Notes under the pieces: generated by a model | What the model saw: only the letters and a program-made list of their open reading frames with translations | The model's database searches: none | What the model was told of the DNA's origin: nothing | Assembly (NCBI GenBank): GCA_902796885.1 | Contig: CADBQY010000114.1 | Coordinates: forward strand, 24,689-88,688 | Origin: an uncultured Planctomycetota bacterium | Lineage (GTDB): Bacteria; Planctomycetota; Planctomycetia; Pirellulales; Thermoguttaceae | Reading direction: 5' to 3' | Length of the DNA: 64,000 nucleotides | Shown: in pieces, positions 1 through 8,156 of the stretch | How positions within the stretch are numbered: position 1 is the first letter of the stretch | Layout: each line of letters starts with the position of its first letter | Position numbers and translations under genes: made by a program

Positions 1-884
1 TGAAGCTTGCGGTACGCCTCGTTAAAGCCGGGAGTCCAATTCCGTTCCCCCTGCGCGCCGGCGGCGGGCAGATCATCGAAGAAGGTCATCGGAATCGTCG
101 TGCCGAACGCTTTGGGGAACCGTTTGTCGACCTGGTCGTACGTCAGGCTCATGAACTTCCGGACCGAATCGGGCGAGAGGTAGTCGACAAAGCCGAACGG
201 GTCGGGCGCGCAGACGAAGACCATCGCCAGCCATTCCCCTTCCGGAACGTTCCAGACGAGCGTCCCTCCCCGAATGGCGCCGCTGATATCGATCCGTTCT
301 TTCGTTTCGGTGTTCATCGCCACCGCGGCCTGCAGAACACCGGCGTCGACGCCGTACACCACGCGGTCGGAAAGAGGGATCGGAATTTCGGCCTCGAGGA
401 GTTCCGGGCCGGTCACTTTCCACTCGTACTTATCGAGGCGTTTGGCCATCGCCTCAGGGAACTGCTTGCGCAGCCGTCCCCCCGCCGTACCGCTCGGAAA
501 ACCGATATCGTCGTAGAAGACGATCTTCATTCCCGCCTCGTCCGCCTGGCGGAGCATATACCCGAACGCGTCGAAATATTCTTCGGTCAGATATTTCGGC
601 AGGGTCGAGTCGACCGGCAGGAAGGCGTAGCCGCCGAAACCGTATTCTTTCCCCTTGAAAACCATCTCGCGGATCAACTCGCGCGAAAGCATATCGTTGG
701 TGTGCCAGAGCGGGACCCCGCGCAAAGGAAGCGGATCGCCGGGAAGAAAGTCGGGCGCCTGTCGGAACAGCTCGGCCGGGTCGTCCGCGGAAGACGGTTC
801 CCCAGACGGAGACGACGCCATACAGACGAAACAAAGAGAAAGAGACACGGCAACCGCGCCTGCAAATATGCGGAAATATTTCAT
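1..884 (-). CDS. Secreted glycoside-hydrolase-like protein, GH106-like (C-terminus outside window)
   Basis: An open frame runs from the ATG at 884 to the window edge without a stop, giving about 294 residues of the N-terminal part. It begins with a hydrophobic signal sequence (MKYFRIFAGAVAVSLSLCF) whose end, FVC, could be a weak lipobox, so the protein is exported. The segment KIVFYDDIGFPSGTAGG near residue 125 is of the type seen at the start of the catalytic region of GH106 alpha-L-rhamnosidases and related large planctomycete/Bacteroidetes hydrolases (YDE/D-x-GxPSGxAGG). A second acidic motif, TFFDD, lies near residue 270. The role is probably polysaccharide degradation at the cell surface. 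The family is inferred from this one motif; the catalytic C-terminal part is not visible, so the substrate cannot be named. Confidence 0.6.
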   Translation of the reverse strand, partial: MKYFRIFAGAVAVSLSLCFVCMASSPSGEPSSADDPAELFRQAPDFLPGDPLPLRGVPLWHTNDMLSRELIREMVFKGKEYGFGGYAFLPVDSTLPKYLTEEYFDAFGYMLRQADEAGMKIVFYDDIGFPSGTAGGRLRKQFPEAMAKRLDKYEWKVTGPELLEAEIPIPLSDRVVYGVDAGVLQAAVAMNTETKERIDISGAIRGGTLVWNVPEGEWLAMVFVCAPDPFGFVDYLSPDSVRKFMSLTYDQVDKRFPKAFGTTIPMTFFDDLPAAGAQGERNWTPGFNEAYRKL

Positions 885-956
885 CAAGACACCTCTGTCC
901 GGCAAATAGAAAAATCCCCCGCCGGAATCGGCGACTCGGCGGCTGAGCGCGGCGTG

Positions 957-2213
957 TCAGAGATAGACCCAGTCCGAGGCCTTCTGGCCGGGAACGCCGA
1001 AATAGACTTTGCTCTCCGGCTGGATGTTGACGTCCCCCGGCCGGAAAAAGTTGAGTTTTAAGGTTTTTCGCATCACTTTGCGGCCGATCAGCGGAACTTC
1101 GTTCTCTTTGTTGTAGGCCGCGGCGGCGTCGTCCGACCAGCGCAGGGCGTTGGTCAGACCGCTGAGATAGACGGTGAAGTTATTGACGCGCGGATCGATG
1201 TCGGTCCACGTGACGATTCCCCAGTAAGTTTCGCCCGGAGCGATATCGATCGTCGGGAACGAAACCGAGGTCTGATAGGTCTGGTTCGGGTCTTCGAGCG
1301 CCGCAATCCGCGTCAGCGCCAGGGGGAGAAACTGATCGTCCCACGCCTTGGCGGTCCGCTGCGTATCCTGCGCGCCGTAAAGCCCGTCGGCTCCCTTTTC
1401 GTAGTCGAGGGGCCCGATCAGATTCTCCGAGGTCAGAACGAAACGCGGGATAAACCGGACGGTGCCGCGCGCTTTGATCTCTTCGTCGGTGAGCTTCTTT
1501 TCGCCGTCGGTCAGCGGTTTCGGCTCGCCGAGCGGCTGGAGTTCGTAGGTCTTCACGCCGTCGCGCGCTTCCCCTTCGTTGACCTGCATCAGCTGGCTGG
1601 TGCCGTTTAGGTAGTCGATGTCGTTGATGACATAAATTCCGTCGAGGTTGTTCGATTTCCGCTCGTGGGTGACGGCTTCGACCCCGCGGTAGCCGGGCGA
1701 GTAAACGTCGTTCAAATTCTGACCCGAAACGATTTCGGCGTGCTCGTCCGAGCCGTCGTATTCCCCCTCTTGGCGAAGGATGACGCTGACGGTATTGTCA
1801 ACCTCATACTCCTTGGCGCTCGAAACGCCGCTGCCGACAAACTGGCCGGTATTGGTGACCGAATAGACCATGTACCAGACAATCTTGCGGTCCATCTGGC
1901 CGTTTTCGTTTGGGAAATCGATCGGAATAAAGCGAATCGGCTTGAAACTAAACTGAAGGCACCAGACCTCTTTCGAAAAATAGACGTTCCTGGCCCAGTC
2001 AAACGAGTTGTCGTCTTCCCCCTGTGCCTCGGCAACGATTTCGGGGATATCGGACCACTGGAACGTTTCGCTGTAGTTGATGAATGGGCGGATGGTGGTC
2101 ATCACCCCCGGAGCCGGCTGGCGGGGCTCCTGAGCCCTGATCGGCGCCGCGCCGGCCAGACCGAGAACGAGAAAACACATCCCCAAAACGAGTCGATATC
2201 GGTAATTTTTCAT
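957..2213 (-). CDS. Secreted protein of unknown function
   Basis: A 418-residue protein with a clear signal peptide (MKNYRYRLVLGMCFLVLGLAGAAPIRA, cleavage likely after IRA). The mature part is rich in aromatic residues and beta-prone stretches, for example VWYMVYSVTNTGQFVGSG and RFIPRFVLTSENLIG. These look like a beta-sandwich extracytoplasmic protein; no catalytic motif is recognised. It has its own good promoter at 2268-2297 and stands alone, with a 72-base gap to the downstream glycosidase-like gene, which may be cotranscribed. I do not recognise the family. The pattern of conserved 'genuine secreted hypothetical' is common in Planctomycetota, but that is context and not proof. Confidence 0.75.
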   Translation of the reverse strand: MKNYRYRLVLGMCFLVLGLAGAAPIRAQEPRQPAPGVMTTIRPFINYSETFQWSDIPEIVAEAQGEDDNSFDWARNVYFSKEVWCLQFSFKPIRFIPIDFPNENGQMDRKIVWYMVYSVTNTGQFVGSGVSSAKEYEVDNTVSVILRQEGEYDGSDEHAEIVSGQNLNDVYSPGYRGVEAVTHERKSNNLDGIYVINDIDYLNGTSQLMQVNEGEARDGVKTYELQPLGEPKPLTDGEKKLTDEEIKARGTVRFIPRFVLTSENLIGPLDYEKGADGLYGAQDTQRTAKAWDDQFLPLALTRIAALEDPNQTYQTSVSFPTIDIAPGETYWGIVTWTDIDPRVNNFTVYLSGLTNALRWSDDAAAAYNKENEVPLIGRKVMRKTLKLNFFRPGDVNIQPESKVYFGVPGQKASDWVYL

Positions 2214-2267
2214 TGTCTGCTATATTTTTGCTCGAATGGATCGAAACGGCACCCTCTCCCTCGCCCC

Positions 2268-2297
2268 ATTATAATATGAACCAGCAAAGCGCGTCAA
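2268..2297 (-). promoter_or_regulatory. Sigma-70-type promoter for the secreted unknown
   Basis: On the minus strand, TTGACG (2297-2292) is followed after 18 bases by TATAAT (2273-2268), then GGGG. The start codon is at 2213, giving a leader of about 50 bases. Confidence 0.65.
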
Positions 2298-2469
2298 CTC
2301 GTCGCCGCCGTCTCTACCCCTTTTTCCCCTTTTTTCCTCTCTTCTTTGAGCAAAATCCGAATCTTTTACCAAATTGACCTGGAAAAGCGCGTAGGAAAAG
2401 AGTAACCTTCCCGCGGAAAGGAGTCTCCGCCGCGGAGATTCTCCGAACGATTCACCCCGTTTTCCGACC

Positions 2470-3414
2470 ATGACCGAACACCTGCCCGTTCAAGACCCCG
2501 ATGCGACGCCGGGTCGGACCGTTCATCGGCCGGTCCTCTTTCACGAGGTTCTGGACGCGCTCTCGCCCGAACAGGGAGGGGTTTATCTGGACGGCACCCT
2601 GGGGGGTGGGGGGCATTCGCTGGCGATCGCCGACCGTGTCGGACCGAAAGGCCTGGTGATTTCGATCGACCGCGACGCCGCGGCGCTCGACCGCGTCGAG
2701 GCGCGCCTGGCCCGCGACTCCGCGCCAAATCGGGGAGTCGTACGGATGGCGCAGTCAAACTACGCCGACTTTCCCGCCGTCCTGGAGATGCTCGGGATCG
2801 ACAAGGTCAACGGCTTCCTCTTGGACTTAGGGCTTTCGAGCGATCAGCTCGCCGACCCGACGCGGGGATTCAGCTTCAACGCCGACGGAGATCTCGACCT
2901 GCGGTTCGACGCGACCGAAGGAGAGCCCGCCTGGCAGCTTCTGGCGCGCCGGAGCGCCGACGAGATCGCCGGCATCATCTTTCGCTACGGCGAAGAGAGG
3001 TTCAGCCGGCGTATCGCGCGGGAGATCGTCCGGCGCCGTGCCGAAGAGCCGATCCGCCGCGCGTCCCAACTGGCCGAGATCTGCCGAAAGGTGATCCCGG
3101 CCCCGGCCGGGCGCGACCGACAAAGGATCGACCCGGCCACCCGAACCTTTCAGGCGCTGCGGATCGCGGTGAACGACGAACTCGGTTCGCTCGAACGCTT
3201 TCTGCGGCAGGCGCCCGACCGCCTCCTTCCGGGGGGGAAGATCGCCATCATCAGTTTTCATTCTTTGGAAGACCGAATCGTCAAGACGGCTTTTCGCGAC
3301 ACGCCGGAACTTGAAGTTCTGACGCGCAAGCCGATCGAGGCCGGTCAAACGGAACAGCAAGAGAATCCGCGCGCGCGGAGCGCGAAGCTCCGGGTCGCCC
3401 GCCGGATTCCCTGA
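2470..3414 (+). CDS. rsmH: 16S rRNA (cytosine1402-N4)-methyltransferase RsmH (MraW)
   Basis: A 314-residue SAM-dependent methyltransferase that modifies C1402 in the P-site region of 16S rRNA, of usual length for the family. The SAM-binding loop DGTLGGGGHS lies at residues 38-47, preceded by the typical HRPVLFHEVLDAL. Further family blocks are FLLDLGLSSDQL, RGFSFNADGDLDLR and the C-terminal IISFHSLEDRIVK. In most bacteria this gene is second in the dcw cluster, after mraZ and before ftsL/ftsI. Here mraZ is 36 kb away and the next gene is a LysM membrane protein. No strong Shine-Dalgarno sequence precedes the ATG; conserved sequence begins about 18 residues in, so the exact start is slightly uncertain. 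Confidence 0.95.
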   Translation: MTEHLPVQDPDATPGRTVHRPVLFHEVLDALSPEQGGVYLDGTLGGGGHSLAIADRVGPKGLVISIDRDAAALDRVEARLARDSAPNRGVVRMAQSNYADFPAVLEMLGIDKVNGFLLDLGLSSDQLADPTRGFSFNADGDLDLRFDATEGEPAWQLLARRSADEIAGIIFRYGEERFSRRIAREIVRRRAEEPIRRASQLAEICRKVIPAPAGRDRQRIDPATRTFQALRIAVNDELGSLERFLRQAPDRLLPGGKIAIISFHSLEDRIVKTAFRDTPELEVLTRKPIEAGQTEQQENPRARSAKLRVARRIP

Positions 3415-3435
3415 ACCTGTAACACGAGGAACCCG

Positions 3436-6400
3436 ATGAAAGATCGTTACGACAATTTCTTTGACGCCCAGCAGGACCCGTACGAATACGACGCGGACGG
3501 CGAAAACGACGCCGAAGAATACGAAGAGGACGAGCTGGAAGACGAGGAATCGCTCGAAGATGACGACGAGTCATACGAGGACGACGAGCTAGAGGACGAA
3601 GACGATTCGGAGGAGTACTCCGAAGAAGAAGAGGAGGAGGAGGTCCCGGCGGCGCCGGCGGCTTCGTCGCGTCCCTTCGGAAACAGTCTGAATATTCAGC
3701 TCAACGACCGGAATCGAAACAACGGCGGCGGCAACAATCAGGGGAATACGGCTCGGCCGAACGGAAACGCGCCCCAAAATCGGCCGCAAGGCGCGGGTCA
3801 GGGACTGGTCTTTAAGCAGGTAAAACCGGCCGCGCCGACCGTAAACGGCGCGGCGCCGCCAAATCGACCCGCGGCGGCGAATCCGTCCGCCCGTCCCGTC
3901 CAAGCCGTCTCTTTGAACCGAAACGCGCCGAAAGAGGAAGAACCGGTCGACGCGCAAGTTGCGAACGACGAAACCGCGGAAGAATTCGAATCTCCGAGAA
4001 CGGGCGTTTTCTCGAAACTCGCGCCGTGGAACTGGGGAAAATCGCGGCGTATCGAACTCGAGGACGAGGCGTCCGATCCCGACGAAGAGGAAACGACCGG
4101 CGAAGAGCGCGAAGAGGACGACGCTGAGCGCCCCGGCCGGTTCCGACGGTTCTTCTCGCGCTTCTCGCGATCTTCGGACGAAACCGAAGCAGAAGCCGAA
4201 GACACCGACGAAGAAGAGATCGCCGCGCCGGAAACGAAGATCGCGCGTCTGGGTCAAAGGGTCTCCAAAAAATTCTCGTCCCTTTCGAACCGCGTGCGGG
4301 GACGCCTGCGGACCGACGAGACGCTCGACGAGTTCAAGGAGAATCTCGCCGAATCGGAAGAAGAGTTTGACGAGGTTCCGCACGGACGGCTTCGCCGTCT
4401 GGTGAAAACCGGAATGATCGGCGGCGCGGCGGCGATTCTCGTCTTCGCCTGCTGGACGGGATATAAACACCTGACCGGTTCGAAATCGGATCCCGACGCG
4501 GCGGCGGGGCTCGCTTCGTTCGACGGAAAAGAGAACGACACGCTCAGCGGACTTTCGTCCCGCGCCGAGTCGGACGGACTTGAAACGACGCCGCTCGACT
4601 CGATCGCCGAAGAGTTCGACACGCTTGGGGACACACTCTCGGATCAAACCGATTCCCTCAAGGATCAGGTCGATTCCCTTTCGGGAAAAGTCGGCGAGAA
4701 GATCGATTCGGTCACCGCGGCTCTCACTTCCGGCGTCAACGACGCGCTTGACAAACTTGACGGCGACCTTCTGTCGAACGACGATCCCGCGGCCGACTCG
4801 CGCGGCGGCGAAGCGCTCGGCGCCGTTGCGGCCGGCGCGGCGGCGGCCGCCGCCGGGGTCGCCGCCCTCTCGAACGGAAACGGCTCGTCCGACAACGGGC
4901 TCGATTTCGATTTCGGCACCTCAGACGACGGCGCCCTGTCGGTCTCCGAAACGACCCCCGCCTACGGCGACAATCAGGCCGGCGGACTTTCGTTCGACCA
5001 GCTCAAGGAAAATCTTGCCGAAACCGGCGAACAACTCAAAGACGGATTCCAATCGGGGGTCGAAAAGGTCGACGATTCGCTGAAGAAAGCGGGCGAAAAG
5101 ACCGGCGAATTCTTCGATCAGGTCGGTCAGAAGATCAGCGGTTCGGCGCAGGAGCTCAAACAGGAGTTTAAAGACGACATGGCTCAGGCCGGCGGACAGG
5201 CGCAGGACGCCGCGCAAAAAGTCGGCGACTGGGCGAGCAACACGTACGACGCCGCCAAGGAGAAGGTCGGGGACGCCGCCTCCAGTATCAAAAGCGAACT
5301 GAATCAAGCCGGAACCCAGGCACAGGACGCCGCGCAAAAAGTCGGCGACTGGGCGAGCAACACATACGACTCCGCCAGGGGAAAGGTCGGGGACGCCGCC
5401 TCCAACATCAAAAGCGAACTGAATCAAGCCGGAACCCAGGCGCAGGACGCCGCGCAAAAAGTCGGCGACTGGGCGAACGAGACGTTCCAATCGCCGCAAT
5501 CGACCGCCGGAACCGTGCCGTCGGCCGCGCCGCAGTCGACCGTCGGCACGCTCCAAAGCGGCGGCGGACAAACGCAGGGGCTTTCGCTCGGCCAGAAGAA
5601 TCCGAGCGAGCCTCTCTTCCTCGAAACCTCGGCTCGAAAAAGTAGCGCCGCCTCATCGCTCGGGGGGAGCGCCAATCAGTTTCAGTCGGCCTCGACCGCC
5701 GTTTCGGGCGGACGGAATACGCCGCTGGGAACCGCGTCCCTCGCGCAGAATAACGGCGCGGCCGGAAGTCTGAACAACGGACTCGGCAGTACGCCGACGG
5801 CCGGCGCCCTCACGAGCAGTTTAGGAAATACCGCGCAAAGCGCCCCCCCGGCACAAAGCGGCACGCAGCTTCAAGAGAGCGCTCCCCTTTCGTCAAACGA
5901 AACCGCGGGCGCTCTGAACAATACGCCCCGGAGCGCGGCCGCCGCGCAGCTTCCGGCGCAGGGAAACACGGCGCCGGTAAGCGCCGCGCCGGCCGAAATC
6001 CAGGACGCGCTGGCCCAGGAGGCCGCCGCCGCCCGCTCGGCCGCCGCGCAACAGGCCGAAGTGGTTCAGGGACAGACCCCCGACGAAACTTTCGCCGCCG
6101 AAACCGATCTTTCGTCGATCGGGTTTGAAGCGCCCCGCGTCGAGGACGGCGATCCCCTCTCCAATTCCCTCTCCCCCTTCGGGAGCCAGTACTCCCTTCC
6201 CGAGGAGACGGTTCCCGCCGCCAATCTGAACGCGGCCGTACCGAACACCGCGAACCTGGGTTCGAACGCCCCGGCGGCGGGTCAGCCCGCGCAACAGCTC
6301 TCGTCCCTCGACTACAACCCCGCCGACCCGGCCGCCTCGGCACGGTACAACAACGGTCAGACGGGGATCTCCTTTGCGGGGAACAGTCTCTCCGGCATCA

Positions 6401-6591
6401 CATCGCCGGGTTCGGAATACCGGCAGTACCGGACCAAGGCGGGGGATAATCTGATCAAGATCGCCGAGAACGAACTCGGCGACGGAACCCGTTGGTCCGA
6501 AATCAGTAAACTGAACGCGAACATCGACCTTCGCGGACGGCTCGACGAGGGGTTGATCATTCTTCTTCCCCCGAAAAACAGCGGGAACTGA
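3436..6591 (+). CDS. Giant acidic single-span membrane protein with LEA-like repeats and C-terminal LysM
   Basis: 1051 residues with a clear modular plan. Residues 1-75 are almost pure Asp/Glu; residues 80-325 are low-complexity, alternating Asn/Pro/Ala and acidic/Arg-Ser stretches. One transmembrane helix lies near 326-346 (IGGAAAILVFACWTGYKHL). Then come Asp/Ser-rich amphipathic segments, a 40-residue repeat (AQDAAQKVGDWASNTYD...) in tandem near 585-685, a long Gln/Ala/Ser/Asn-rich linker, and a LysM-like domain at about 996-1045 (YRTKAGDNLIKIAENELGDG...). The start follows GAGGA with good spacing, 21 bases after rsmH. The LysM end suggests glycan or peptidoglycan binding on the outside, with the acidic tail in the cytoplasm. 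Function is unknown; a role in envelope organisation is inferred from the position after rsmH, where ftsL usually lies. Confidence 0.8.
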   Translation: MKDRYDNFFDAQQDPYEYDADGENDAEEYEEDELEDEESLEDDDESYEDDELEDEDDSEEYSEEEEEEEVPAAPAASSRPFGNSLNIQLNDRNRNNGGGNNQGNTARPNGNAPQNRPQGAGQGLVFKQVKPAAPTVNGAAPPNRPAAANPSARPVQAVSLNRNAPKEEEPVDAQVANDETAEEFESPRTGVFSKLAPWNWGKSRRIELEDEASDPDEEETTGEEREEDDAERPGRFRRFFSRFSRSSDETEAEAEDTDEEEIAAPETKIARLGQRVSKKFSSLSNRVRGRLRTDETLDEFKENLAESEEEFDEVPHGRLRRLVKTGMIGGAAAILVFACWTGYKHLTGSKSDPDAAAGLASFDGKENDTLSGLSSRAESDGLETTPLDSIAEEFDTLGDTLSDQTDSLKDQVDSLSGKVGEKIDSVTAALTSGVNDALDKLDGDLLSNDDPAADSRGGEALGAVAAGAAAAAAGVAALSNGNGSSDNGLDFDFGTSDDGALSVSETTPAYGDNQAGGLSFDQLKENLAETGEQLKDGFQSGVEKVDDSLKKAGEKTGEFFDQVGQKISGSAQELKQEFKDDMAQAGGQAQDAAQKVGDWASNTYDAAKEKVGDAASSIKSELNQAGTQAQDAAQKVGDWASNTYDSARGKVGDAASNIKSELNQAGTQAQDAAQKVGDWANETFQSPQSTAGTVPSAAPQSTVGTLQSGGGQTQGLSLGQKNPSEPLFLETSARKSSAASSLGGSANQFQSASTAVSGGRNTPLGTASLAQNNGAAGSLNNGLGSTPTAGALTSSLGNTAQSAPPAQSGTQLQESAPLSSNETAGALNNTPRSAAAAQLPAQGNTAPVSAAPAEIQDALAQEAAAARSAAAQQAEVVQGQTPDETFAAETDLSSIGFEAPRVEDGDPLSNSLSPFGSQYSLPEETVPAANLNAAVPNTANLGSNAPAAGQPAQQLSSLDYNPADPAASARYNNGQTGISFAGNSLSGITSPGSEYRQYRTKAGDNLIKIAENELGDGTRWSEISKLNANIDLRGRLDEGLIILLPPKNSGN
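5190..5485 (+). repeat. 120-bp in-frame tandem repeat, about 2.5 copies
   Basis: The blocks beginning with GTCGGCGACTGGGCGA at 5221, 5341 and 5461 are exactly 120 bp apart and nearly identical, encoding a 40-residue LEA/apolipoprotein-like amphipathic unit. Identity at DNA level points to recent expansion or ongoing homogenisation. Confidence 0.9.
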
Positions 6592-6616
6592 CCGCTTCGA
6601 CCCGACGAACTTGCCA

Positions 6617-6660
6617 AGCGCGGATTCCTTCCCTTTCGGATCGGATCCGCGCTCTTCTTA
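6617..6660 (+). terminator. Probable terminator after the LysM protein
   Basis: AGCGCGGAT (6617-6625) pairs with ATCCGCGCT (6645-6653), followed by a pyrimidine/T-rich run. It separates the rsmH-LysM unit from the next promoter. Confidence 0.5.
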
Positions 6661-6671
6661 TCTCCCGGCGA

Positions 6672-6700
6672 CTGGAAGCTCCCCGATTTTTGTTTATAAT
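6672..6700 (+). promoter_or_regulatory. Promoter for the BRCT-MerR-TPR gene
   Basis: A perfect TATAAT lies at 6695-6700. The best -35 match is CTGGAA at 6672-6677, 17 bases upstream, a weak box. The leader to the chosen start at 6753 is about 45 bases. Confidence 0.45.
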
Positions 6701-6752
6701 ACCCTTGGCTTACGGGTACGCGTCCGTTTTCCGTCGCCGGAACGAGGGAGTC

Positions 6753-7901
6753 ATGGTCCAGAATATTAAAAATCGAAAACTCTGCTTCTGCGGAAAACTC
6801 GCCGGGATGTCCCGAAAGGAGGCCGAAACGCTCGCCCGCGCCGCGGGCGCGGTTGTCTCGTCGGTCCCGCGCGGCGATGTCAACCTGATCGTCCTCGGCG
6901 AAGCCGCCCCCCTGGGAAAAACGTGGGACGAACTGCAAGGCGCGTTCGACGAAGCGCTCCGCGACGCGTTTGAGTCGGGCCGGCTTGAAACGATTACCGA
7001 AACGACCTTTTGGCAATGGCTCGGTCTCCACCCCGAGACCGACGGCGCGCCCCCGCTCTTCACTCCGGCGGCATTGGCCGAATTGACCGGCGTCACCGCG
7101 GCGGCGATCCGTCTTTGGTACCGGCTCGGTTTTCTCAAGAGCGAAAGCCAGGTCGGTAAACTCCCCTATTTCGCGTTTGAAGAAATCCTCGCCGCCAAGC
7201 GTCTGAAAGCGCTCTGCGAGGCGGGTTCCTCGCCCCGGCAGATCGGTCGGGCGATCGCCCGACTCCAGAAGATGTTTCCGAACGACCGGCGGGTTCTCCT
7301 CCGTCTGAGTCCAACCGCCGACCCGAAAAAGATGCTCTACGCCGACGGGACGTCTCTTCAAGATTCCGGCGGGCAGTCGTTTTTCGACTTCGACCGGGTC
7401 GAACCGGTCCCGGATCTCGCAGACACGATCCCGCGCCTCGACGACGTTTTTCGTGCCGACGGCGAGATGCTGAGCGCCGAGTCGGTCTTGGCCGAACTCC
7501 CCCGCCGCGAACAGGACGAGGCGATCGGACGGAAGGTGATCGATCTCTGTCAGAAGGCATGGCAGCTGGAAATGGAAGGCGATCTCGAAGGAGCCGTCGT
7601 TTCGTGCCGTGCCGCGCTGTTATTGGGCGGGCCCGACCCCGACGTTTCGCTCCAGCTTGCCGAACTATTGGCCGCTTCGGGAAACGATCAGGCCGCCCGC
7701 GAACGATACTATGCCGTCTTAGAGGCGGACGGACGTAATGTGGAAGCGATGATCGGTCTGGCGCGTCTGCTTGACCGTCTCGGTCAGCAGGCCGACGCGG
7801 CCGAACTCTACCGGGCGGCACTCGAAATCGCCCCGGAGTACACCGAACCGCGCGACCGGCTGGAAGACCTTCTTCGCCGAATGGGAAAAACCGCCCGCTG
7901 A
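6753..7901 (+). CDS. BRCT-MerR-TPR fusion protein, putative regulator
   Basis: A 382-residue protein with three modules. Residues 1-90 resemble a BRCT domain (RKLCFCGKLAGMSRKEAE, then VNLIVLGE). Residues 105-185 form a MerR-type winged helix (LFTPAALAELTGVTAAAIRL, WYRLGFLK, YFAFEEILAAKRLKAL). Residues 250-380 hold about three TPR units (AWQLEMEGDLEGAVVSCRAA; AAELYRAALEIAPEY). The start at 6753 was chosen over an ATG 63 bases earlier because GAGGGAG precedes it and the upstream residues would overlap the promoter. MerR domains bind DNA; BRCT domains usually bind phosphopeptides or DNA ends. The combination suggests a DNA-binding sensor or scaffold. The target is unknown. Confidence 0.75.
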   Translation: MVQNIKNRKLCFCGKLAGMSRKEAETLARAAGAVVSSVPRGDVNLIVLGEAAPLGKTWDELQGAFDEALRDAFESGRLETITETTFWQWLGLHPETDGAPPLFTPAALAELTGVTAAAIRLWYRLGFLKSESQVGKLPYFAFEEILAAKRLKALCEAGSSPRQIGRAIARLQKMFPNDRRVLLRLSPTADPKKMLYADGTSLQDSGGQSFFDFDRVEPVPDLADTIPRLDDVFRADGEMLSAESVLAELPRREQDEAIGRKVIDLCQKAWQLEMEGDLEGAVVSCRAALLLGGPDPDVSLQLAELLAASGNDQAARERYYAVLEADGRNVEAMIGLARLLDRLGQQADAAELYRAALEIAPEYTEPRDRLEDLLRRMGKTAR

Positions 7902-7923
7902 ACCTCGCGGCGCCCGCCCGTCA

Positions 7924-7978
7924 AAAAAGGGCCGGCGCGCGACCGCTCTCCCTTTCCCTCCGGTAAAAGACCCTTTTT
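7924..7978 (+). terminator. Possible terminator before purL
   Basis: AAAAAGGG near 7924 and CCCTTTTT at 7971-7978 can pair around a GC-rich loop containing CCGG...CCGG. The loop is long, so this is tentative. A TATAAT followed by GGGG lies just downstream at 7996-8001 and may drive purL, without a clear -35. Confidence 0.3.
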
Positions 7979-8156
7979 ATTTGCCCCCGATAGGTTATAA
8001 TGGGGAAGGAGCCTTCTCTCCGGCCTTCGGGAACCCTTTTTGACCTCCCCCGAAGCCCGTCCGAGGAGAAGCTAGCGGCGTCAGAAGTTCCTCTTTTCGC
8101 CCTCATACCGGAGGAATTTGAGCCGATAAAGTCTACCACCTTGAAAGGACGTTTCT

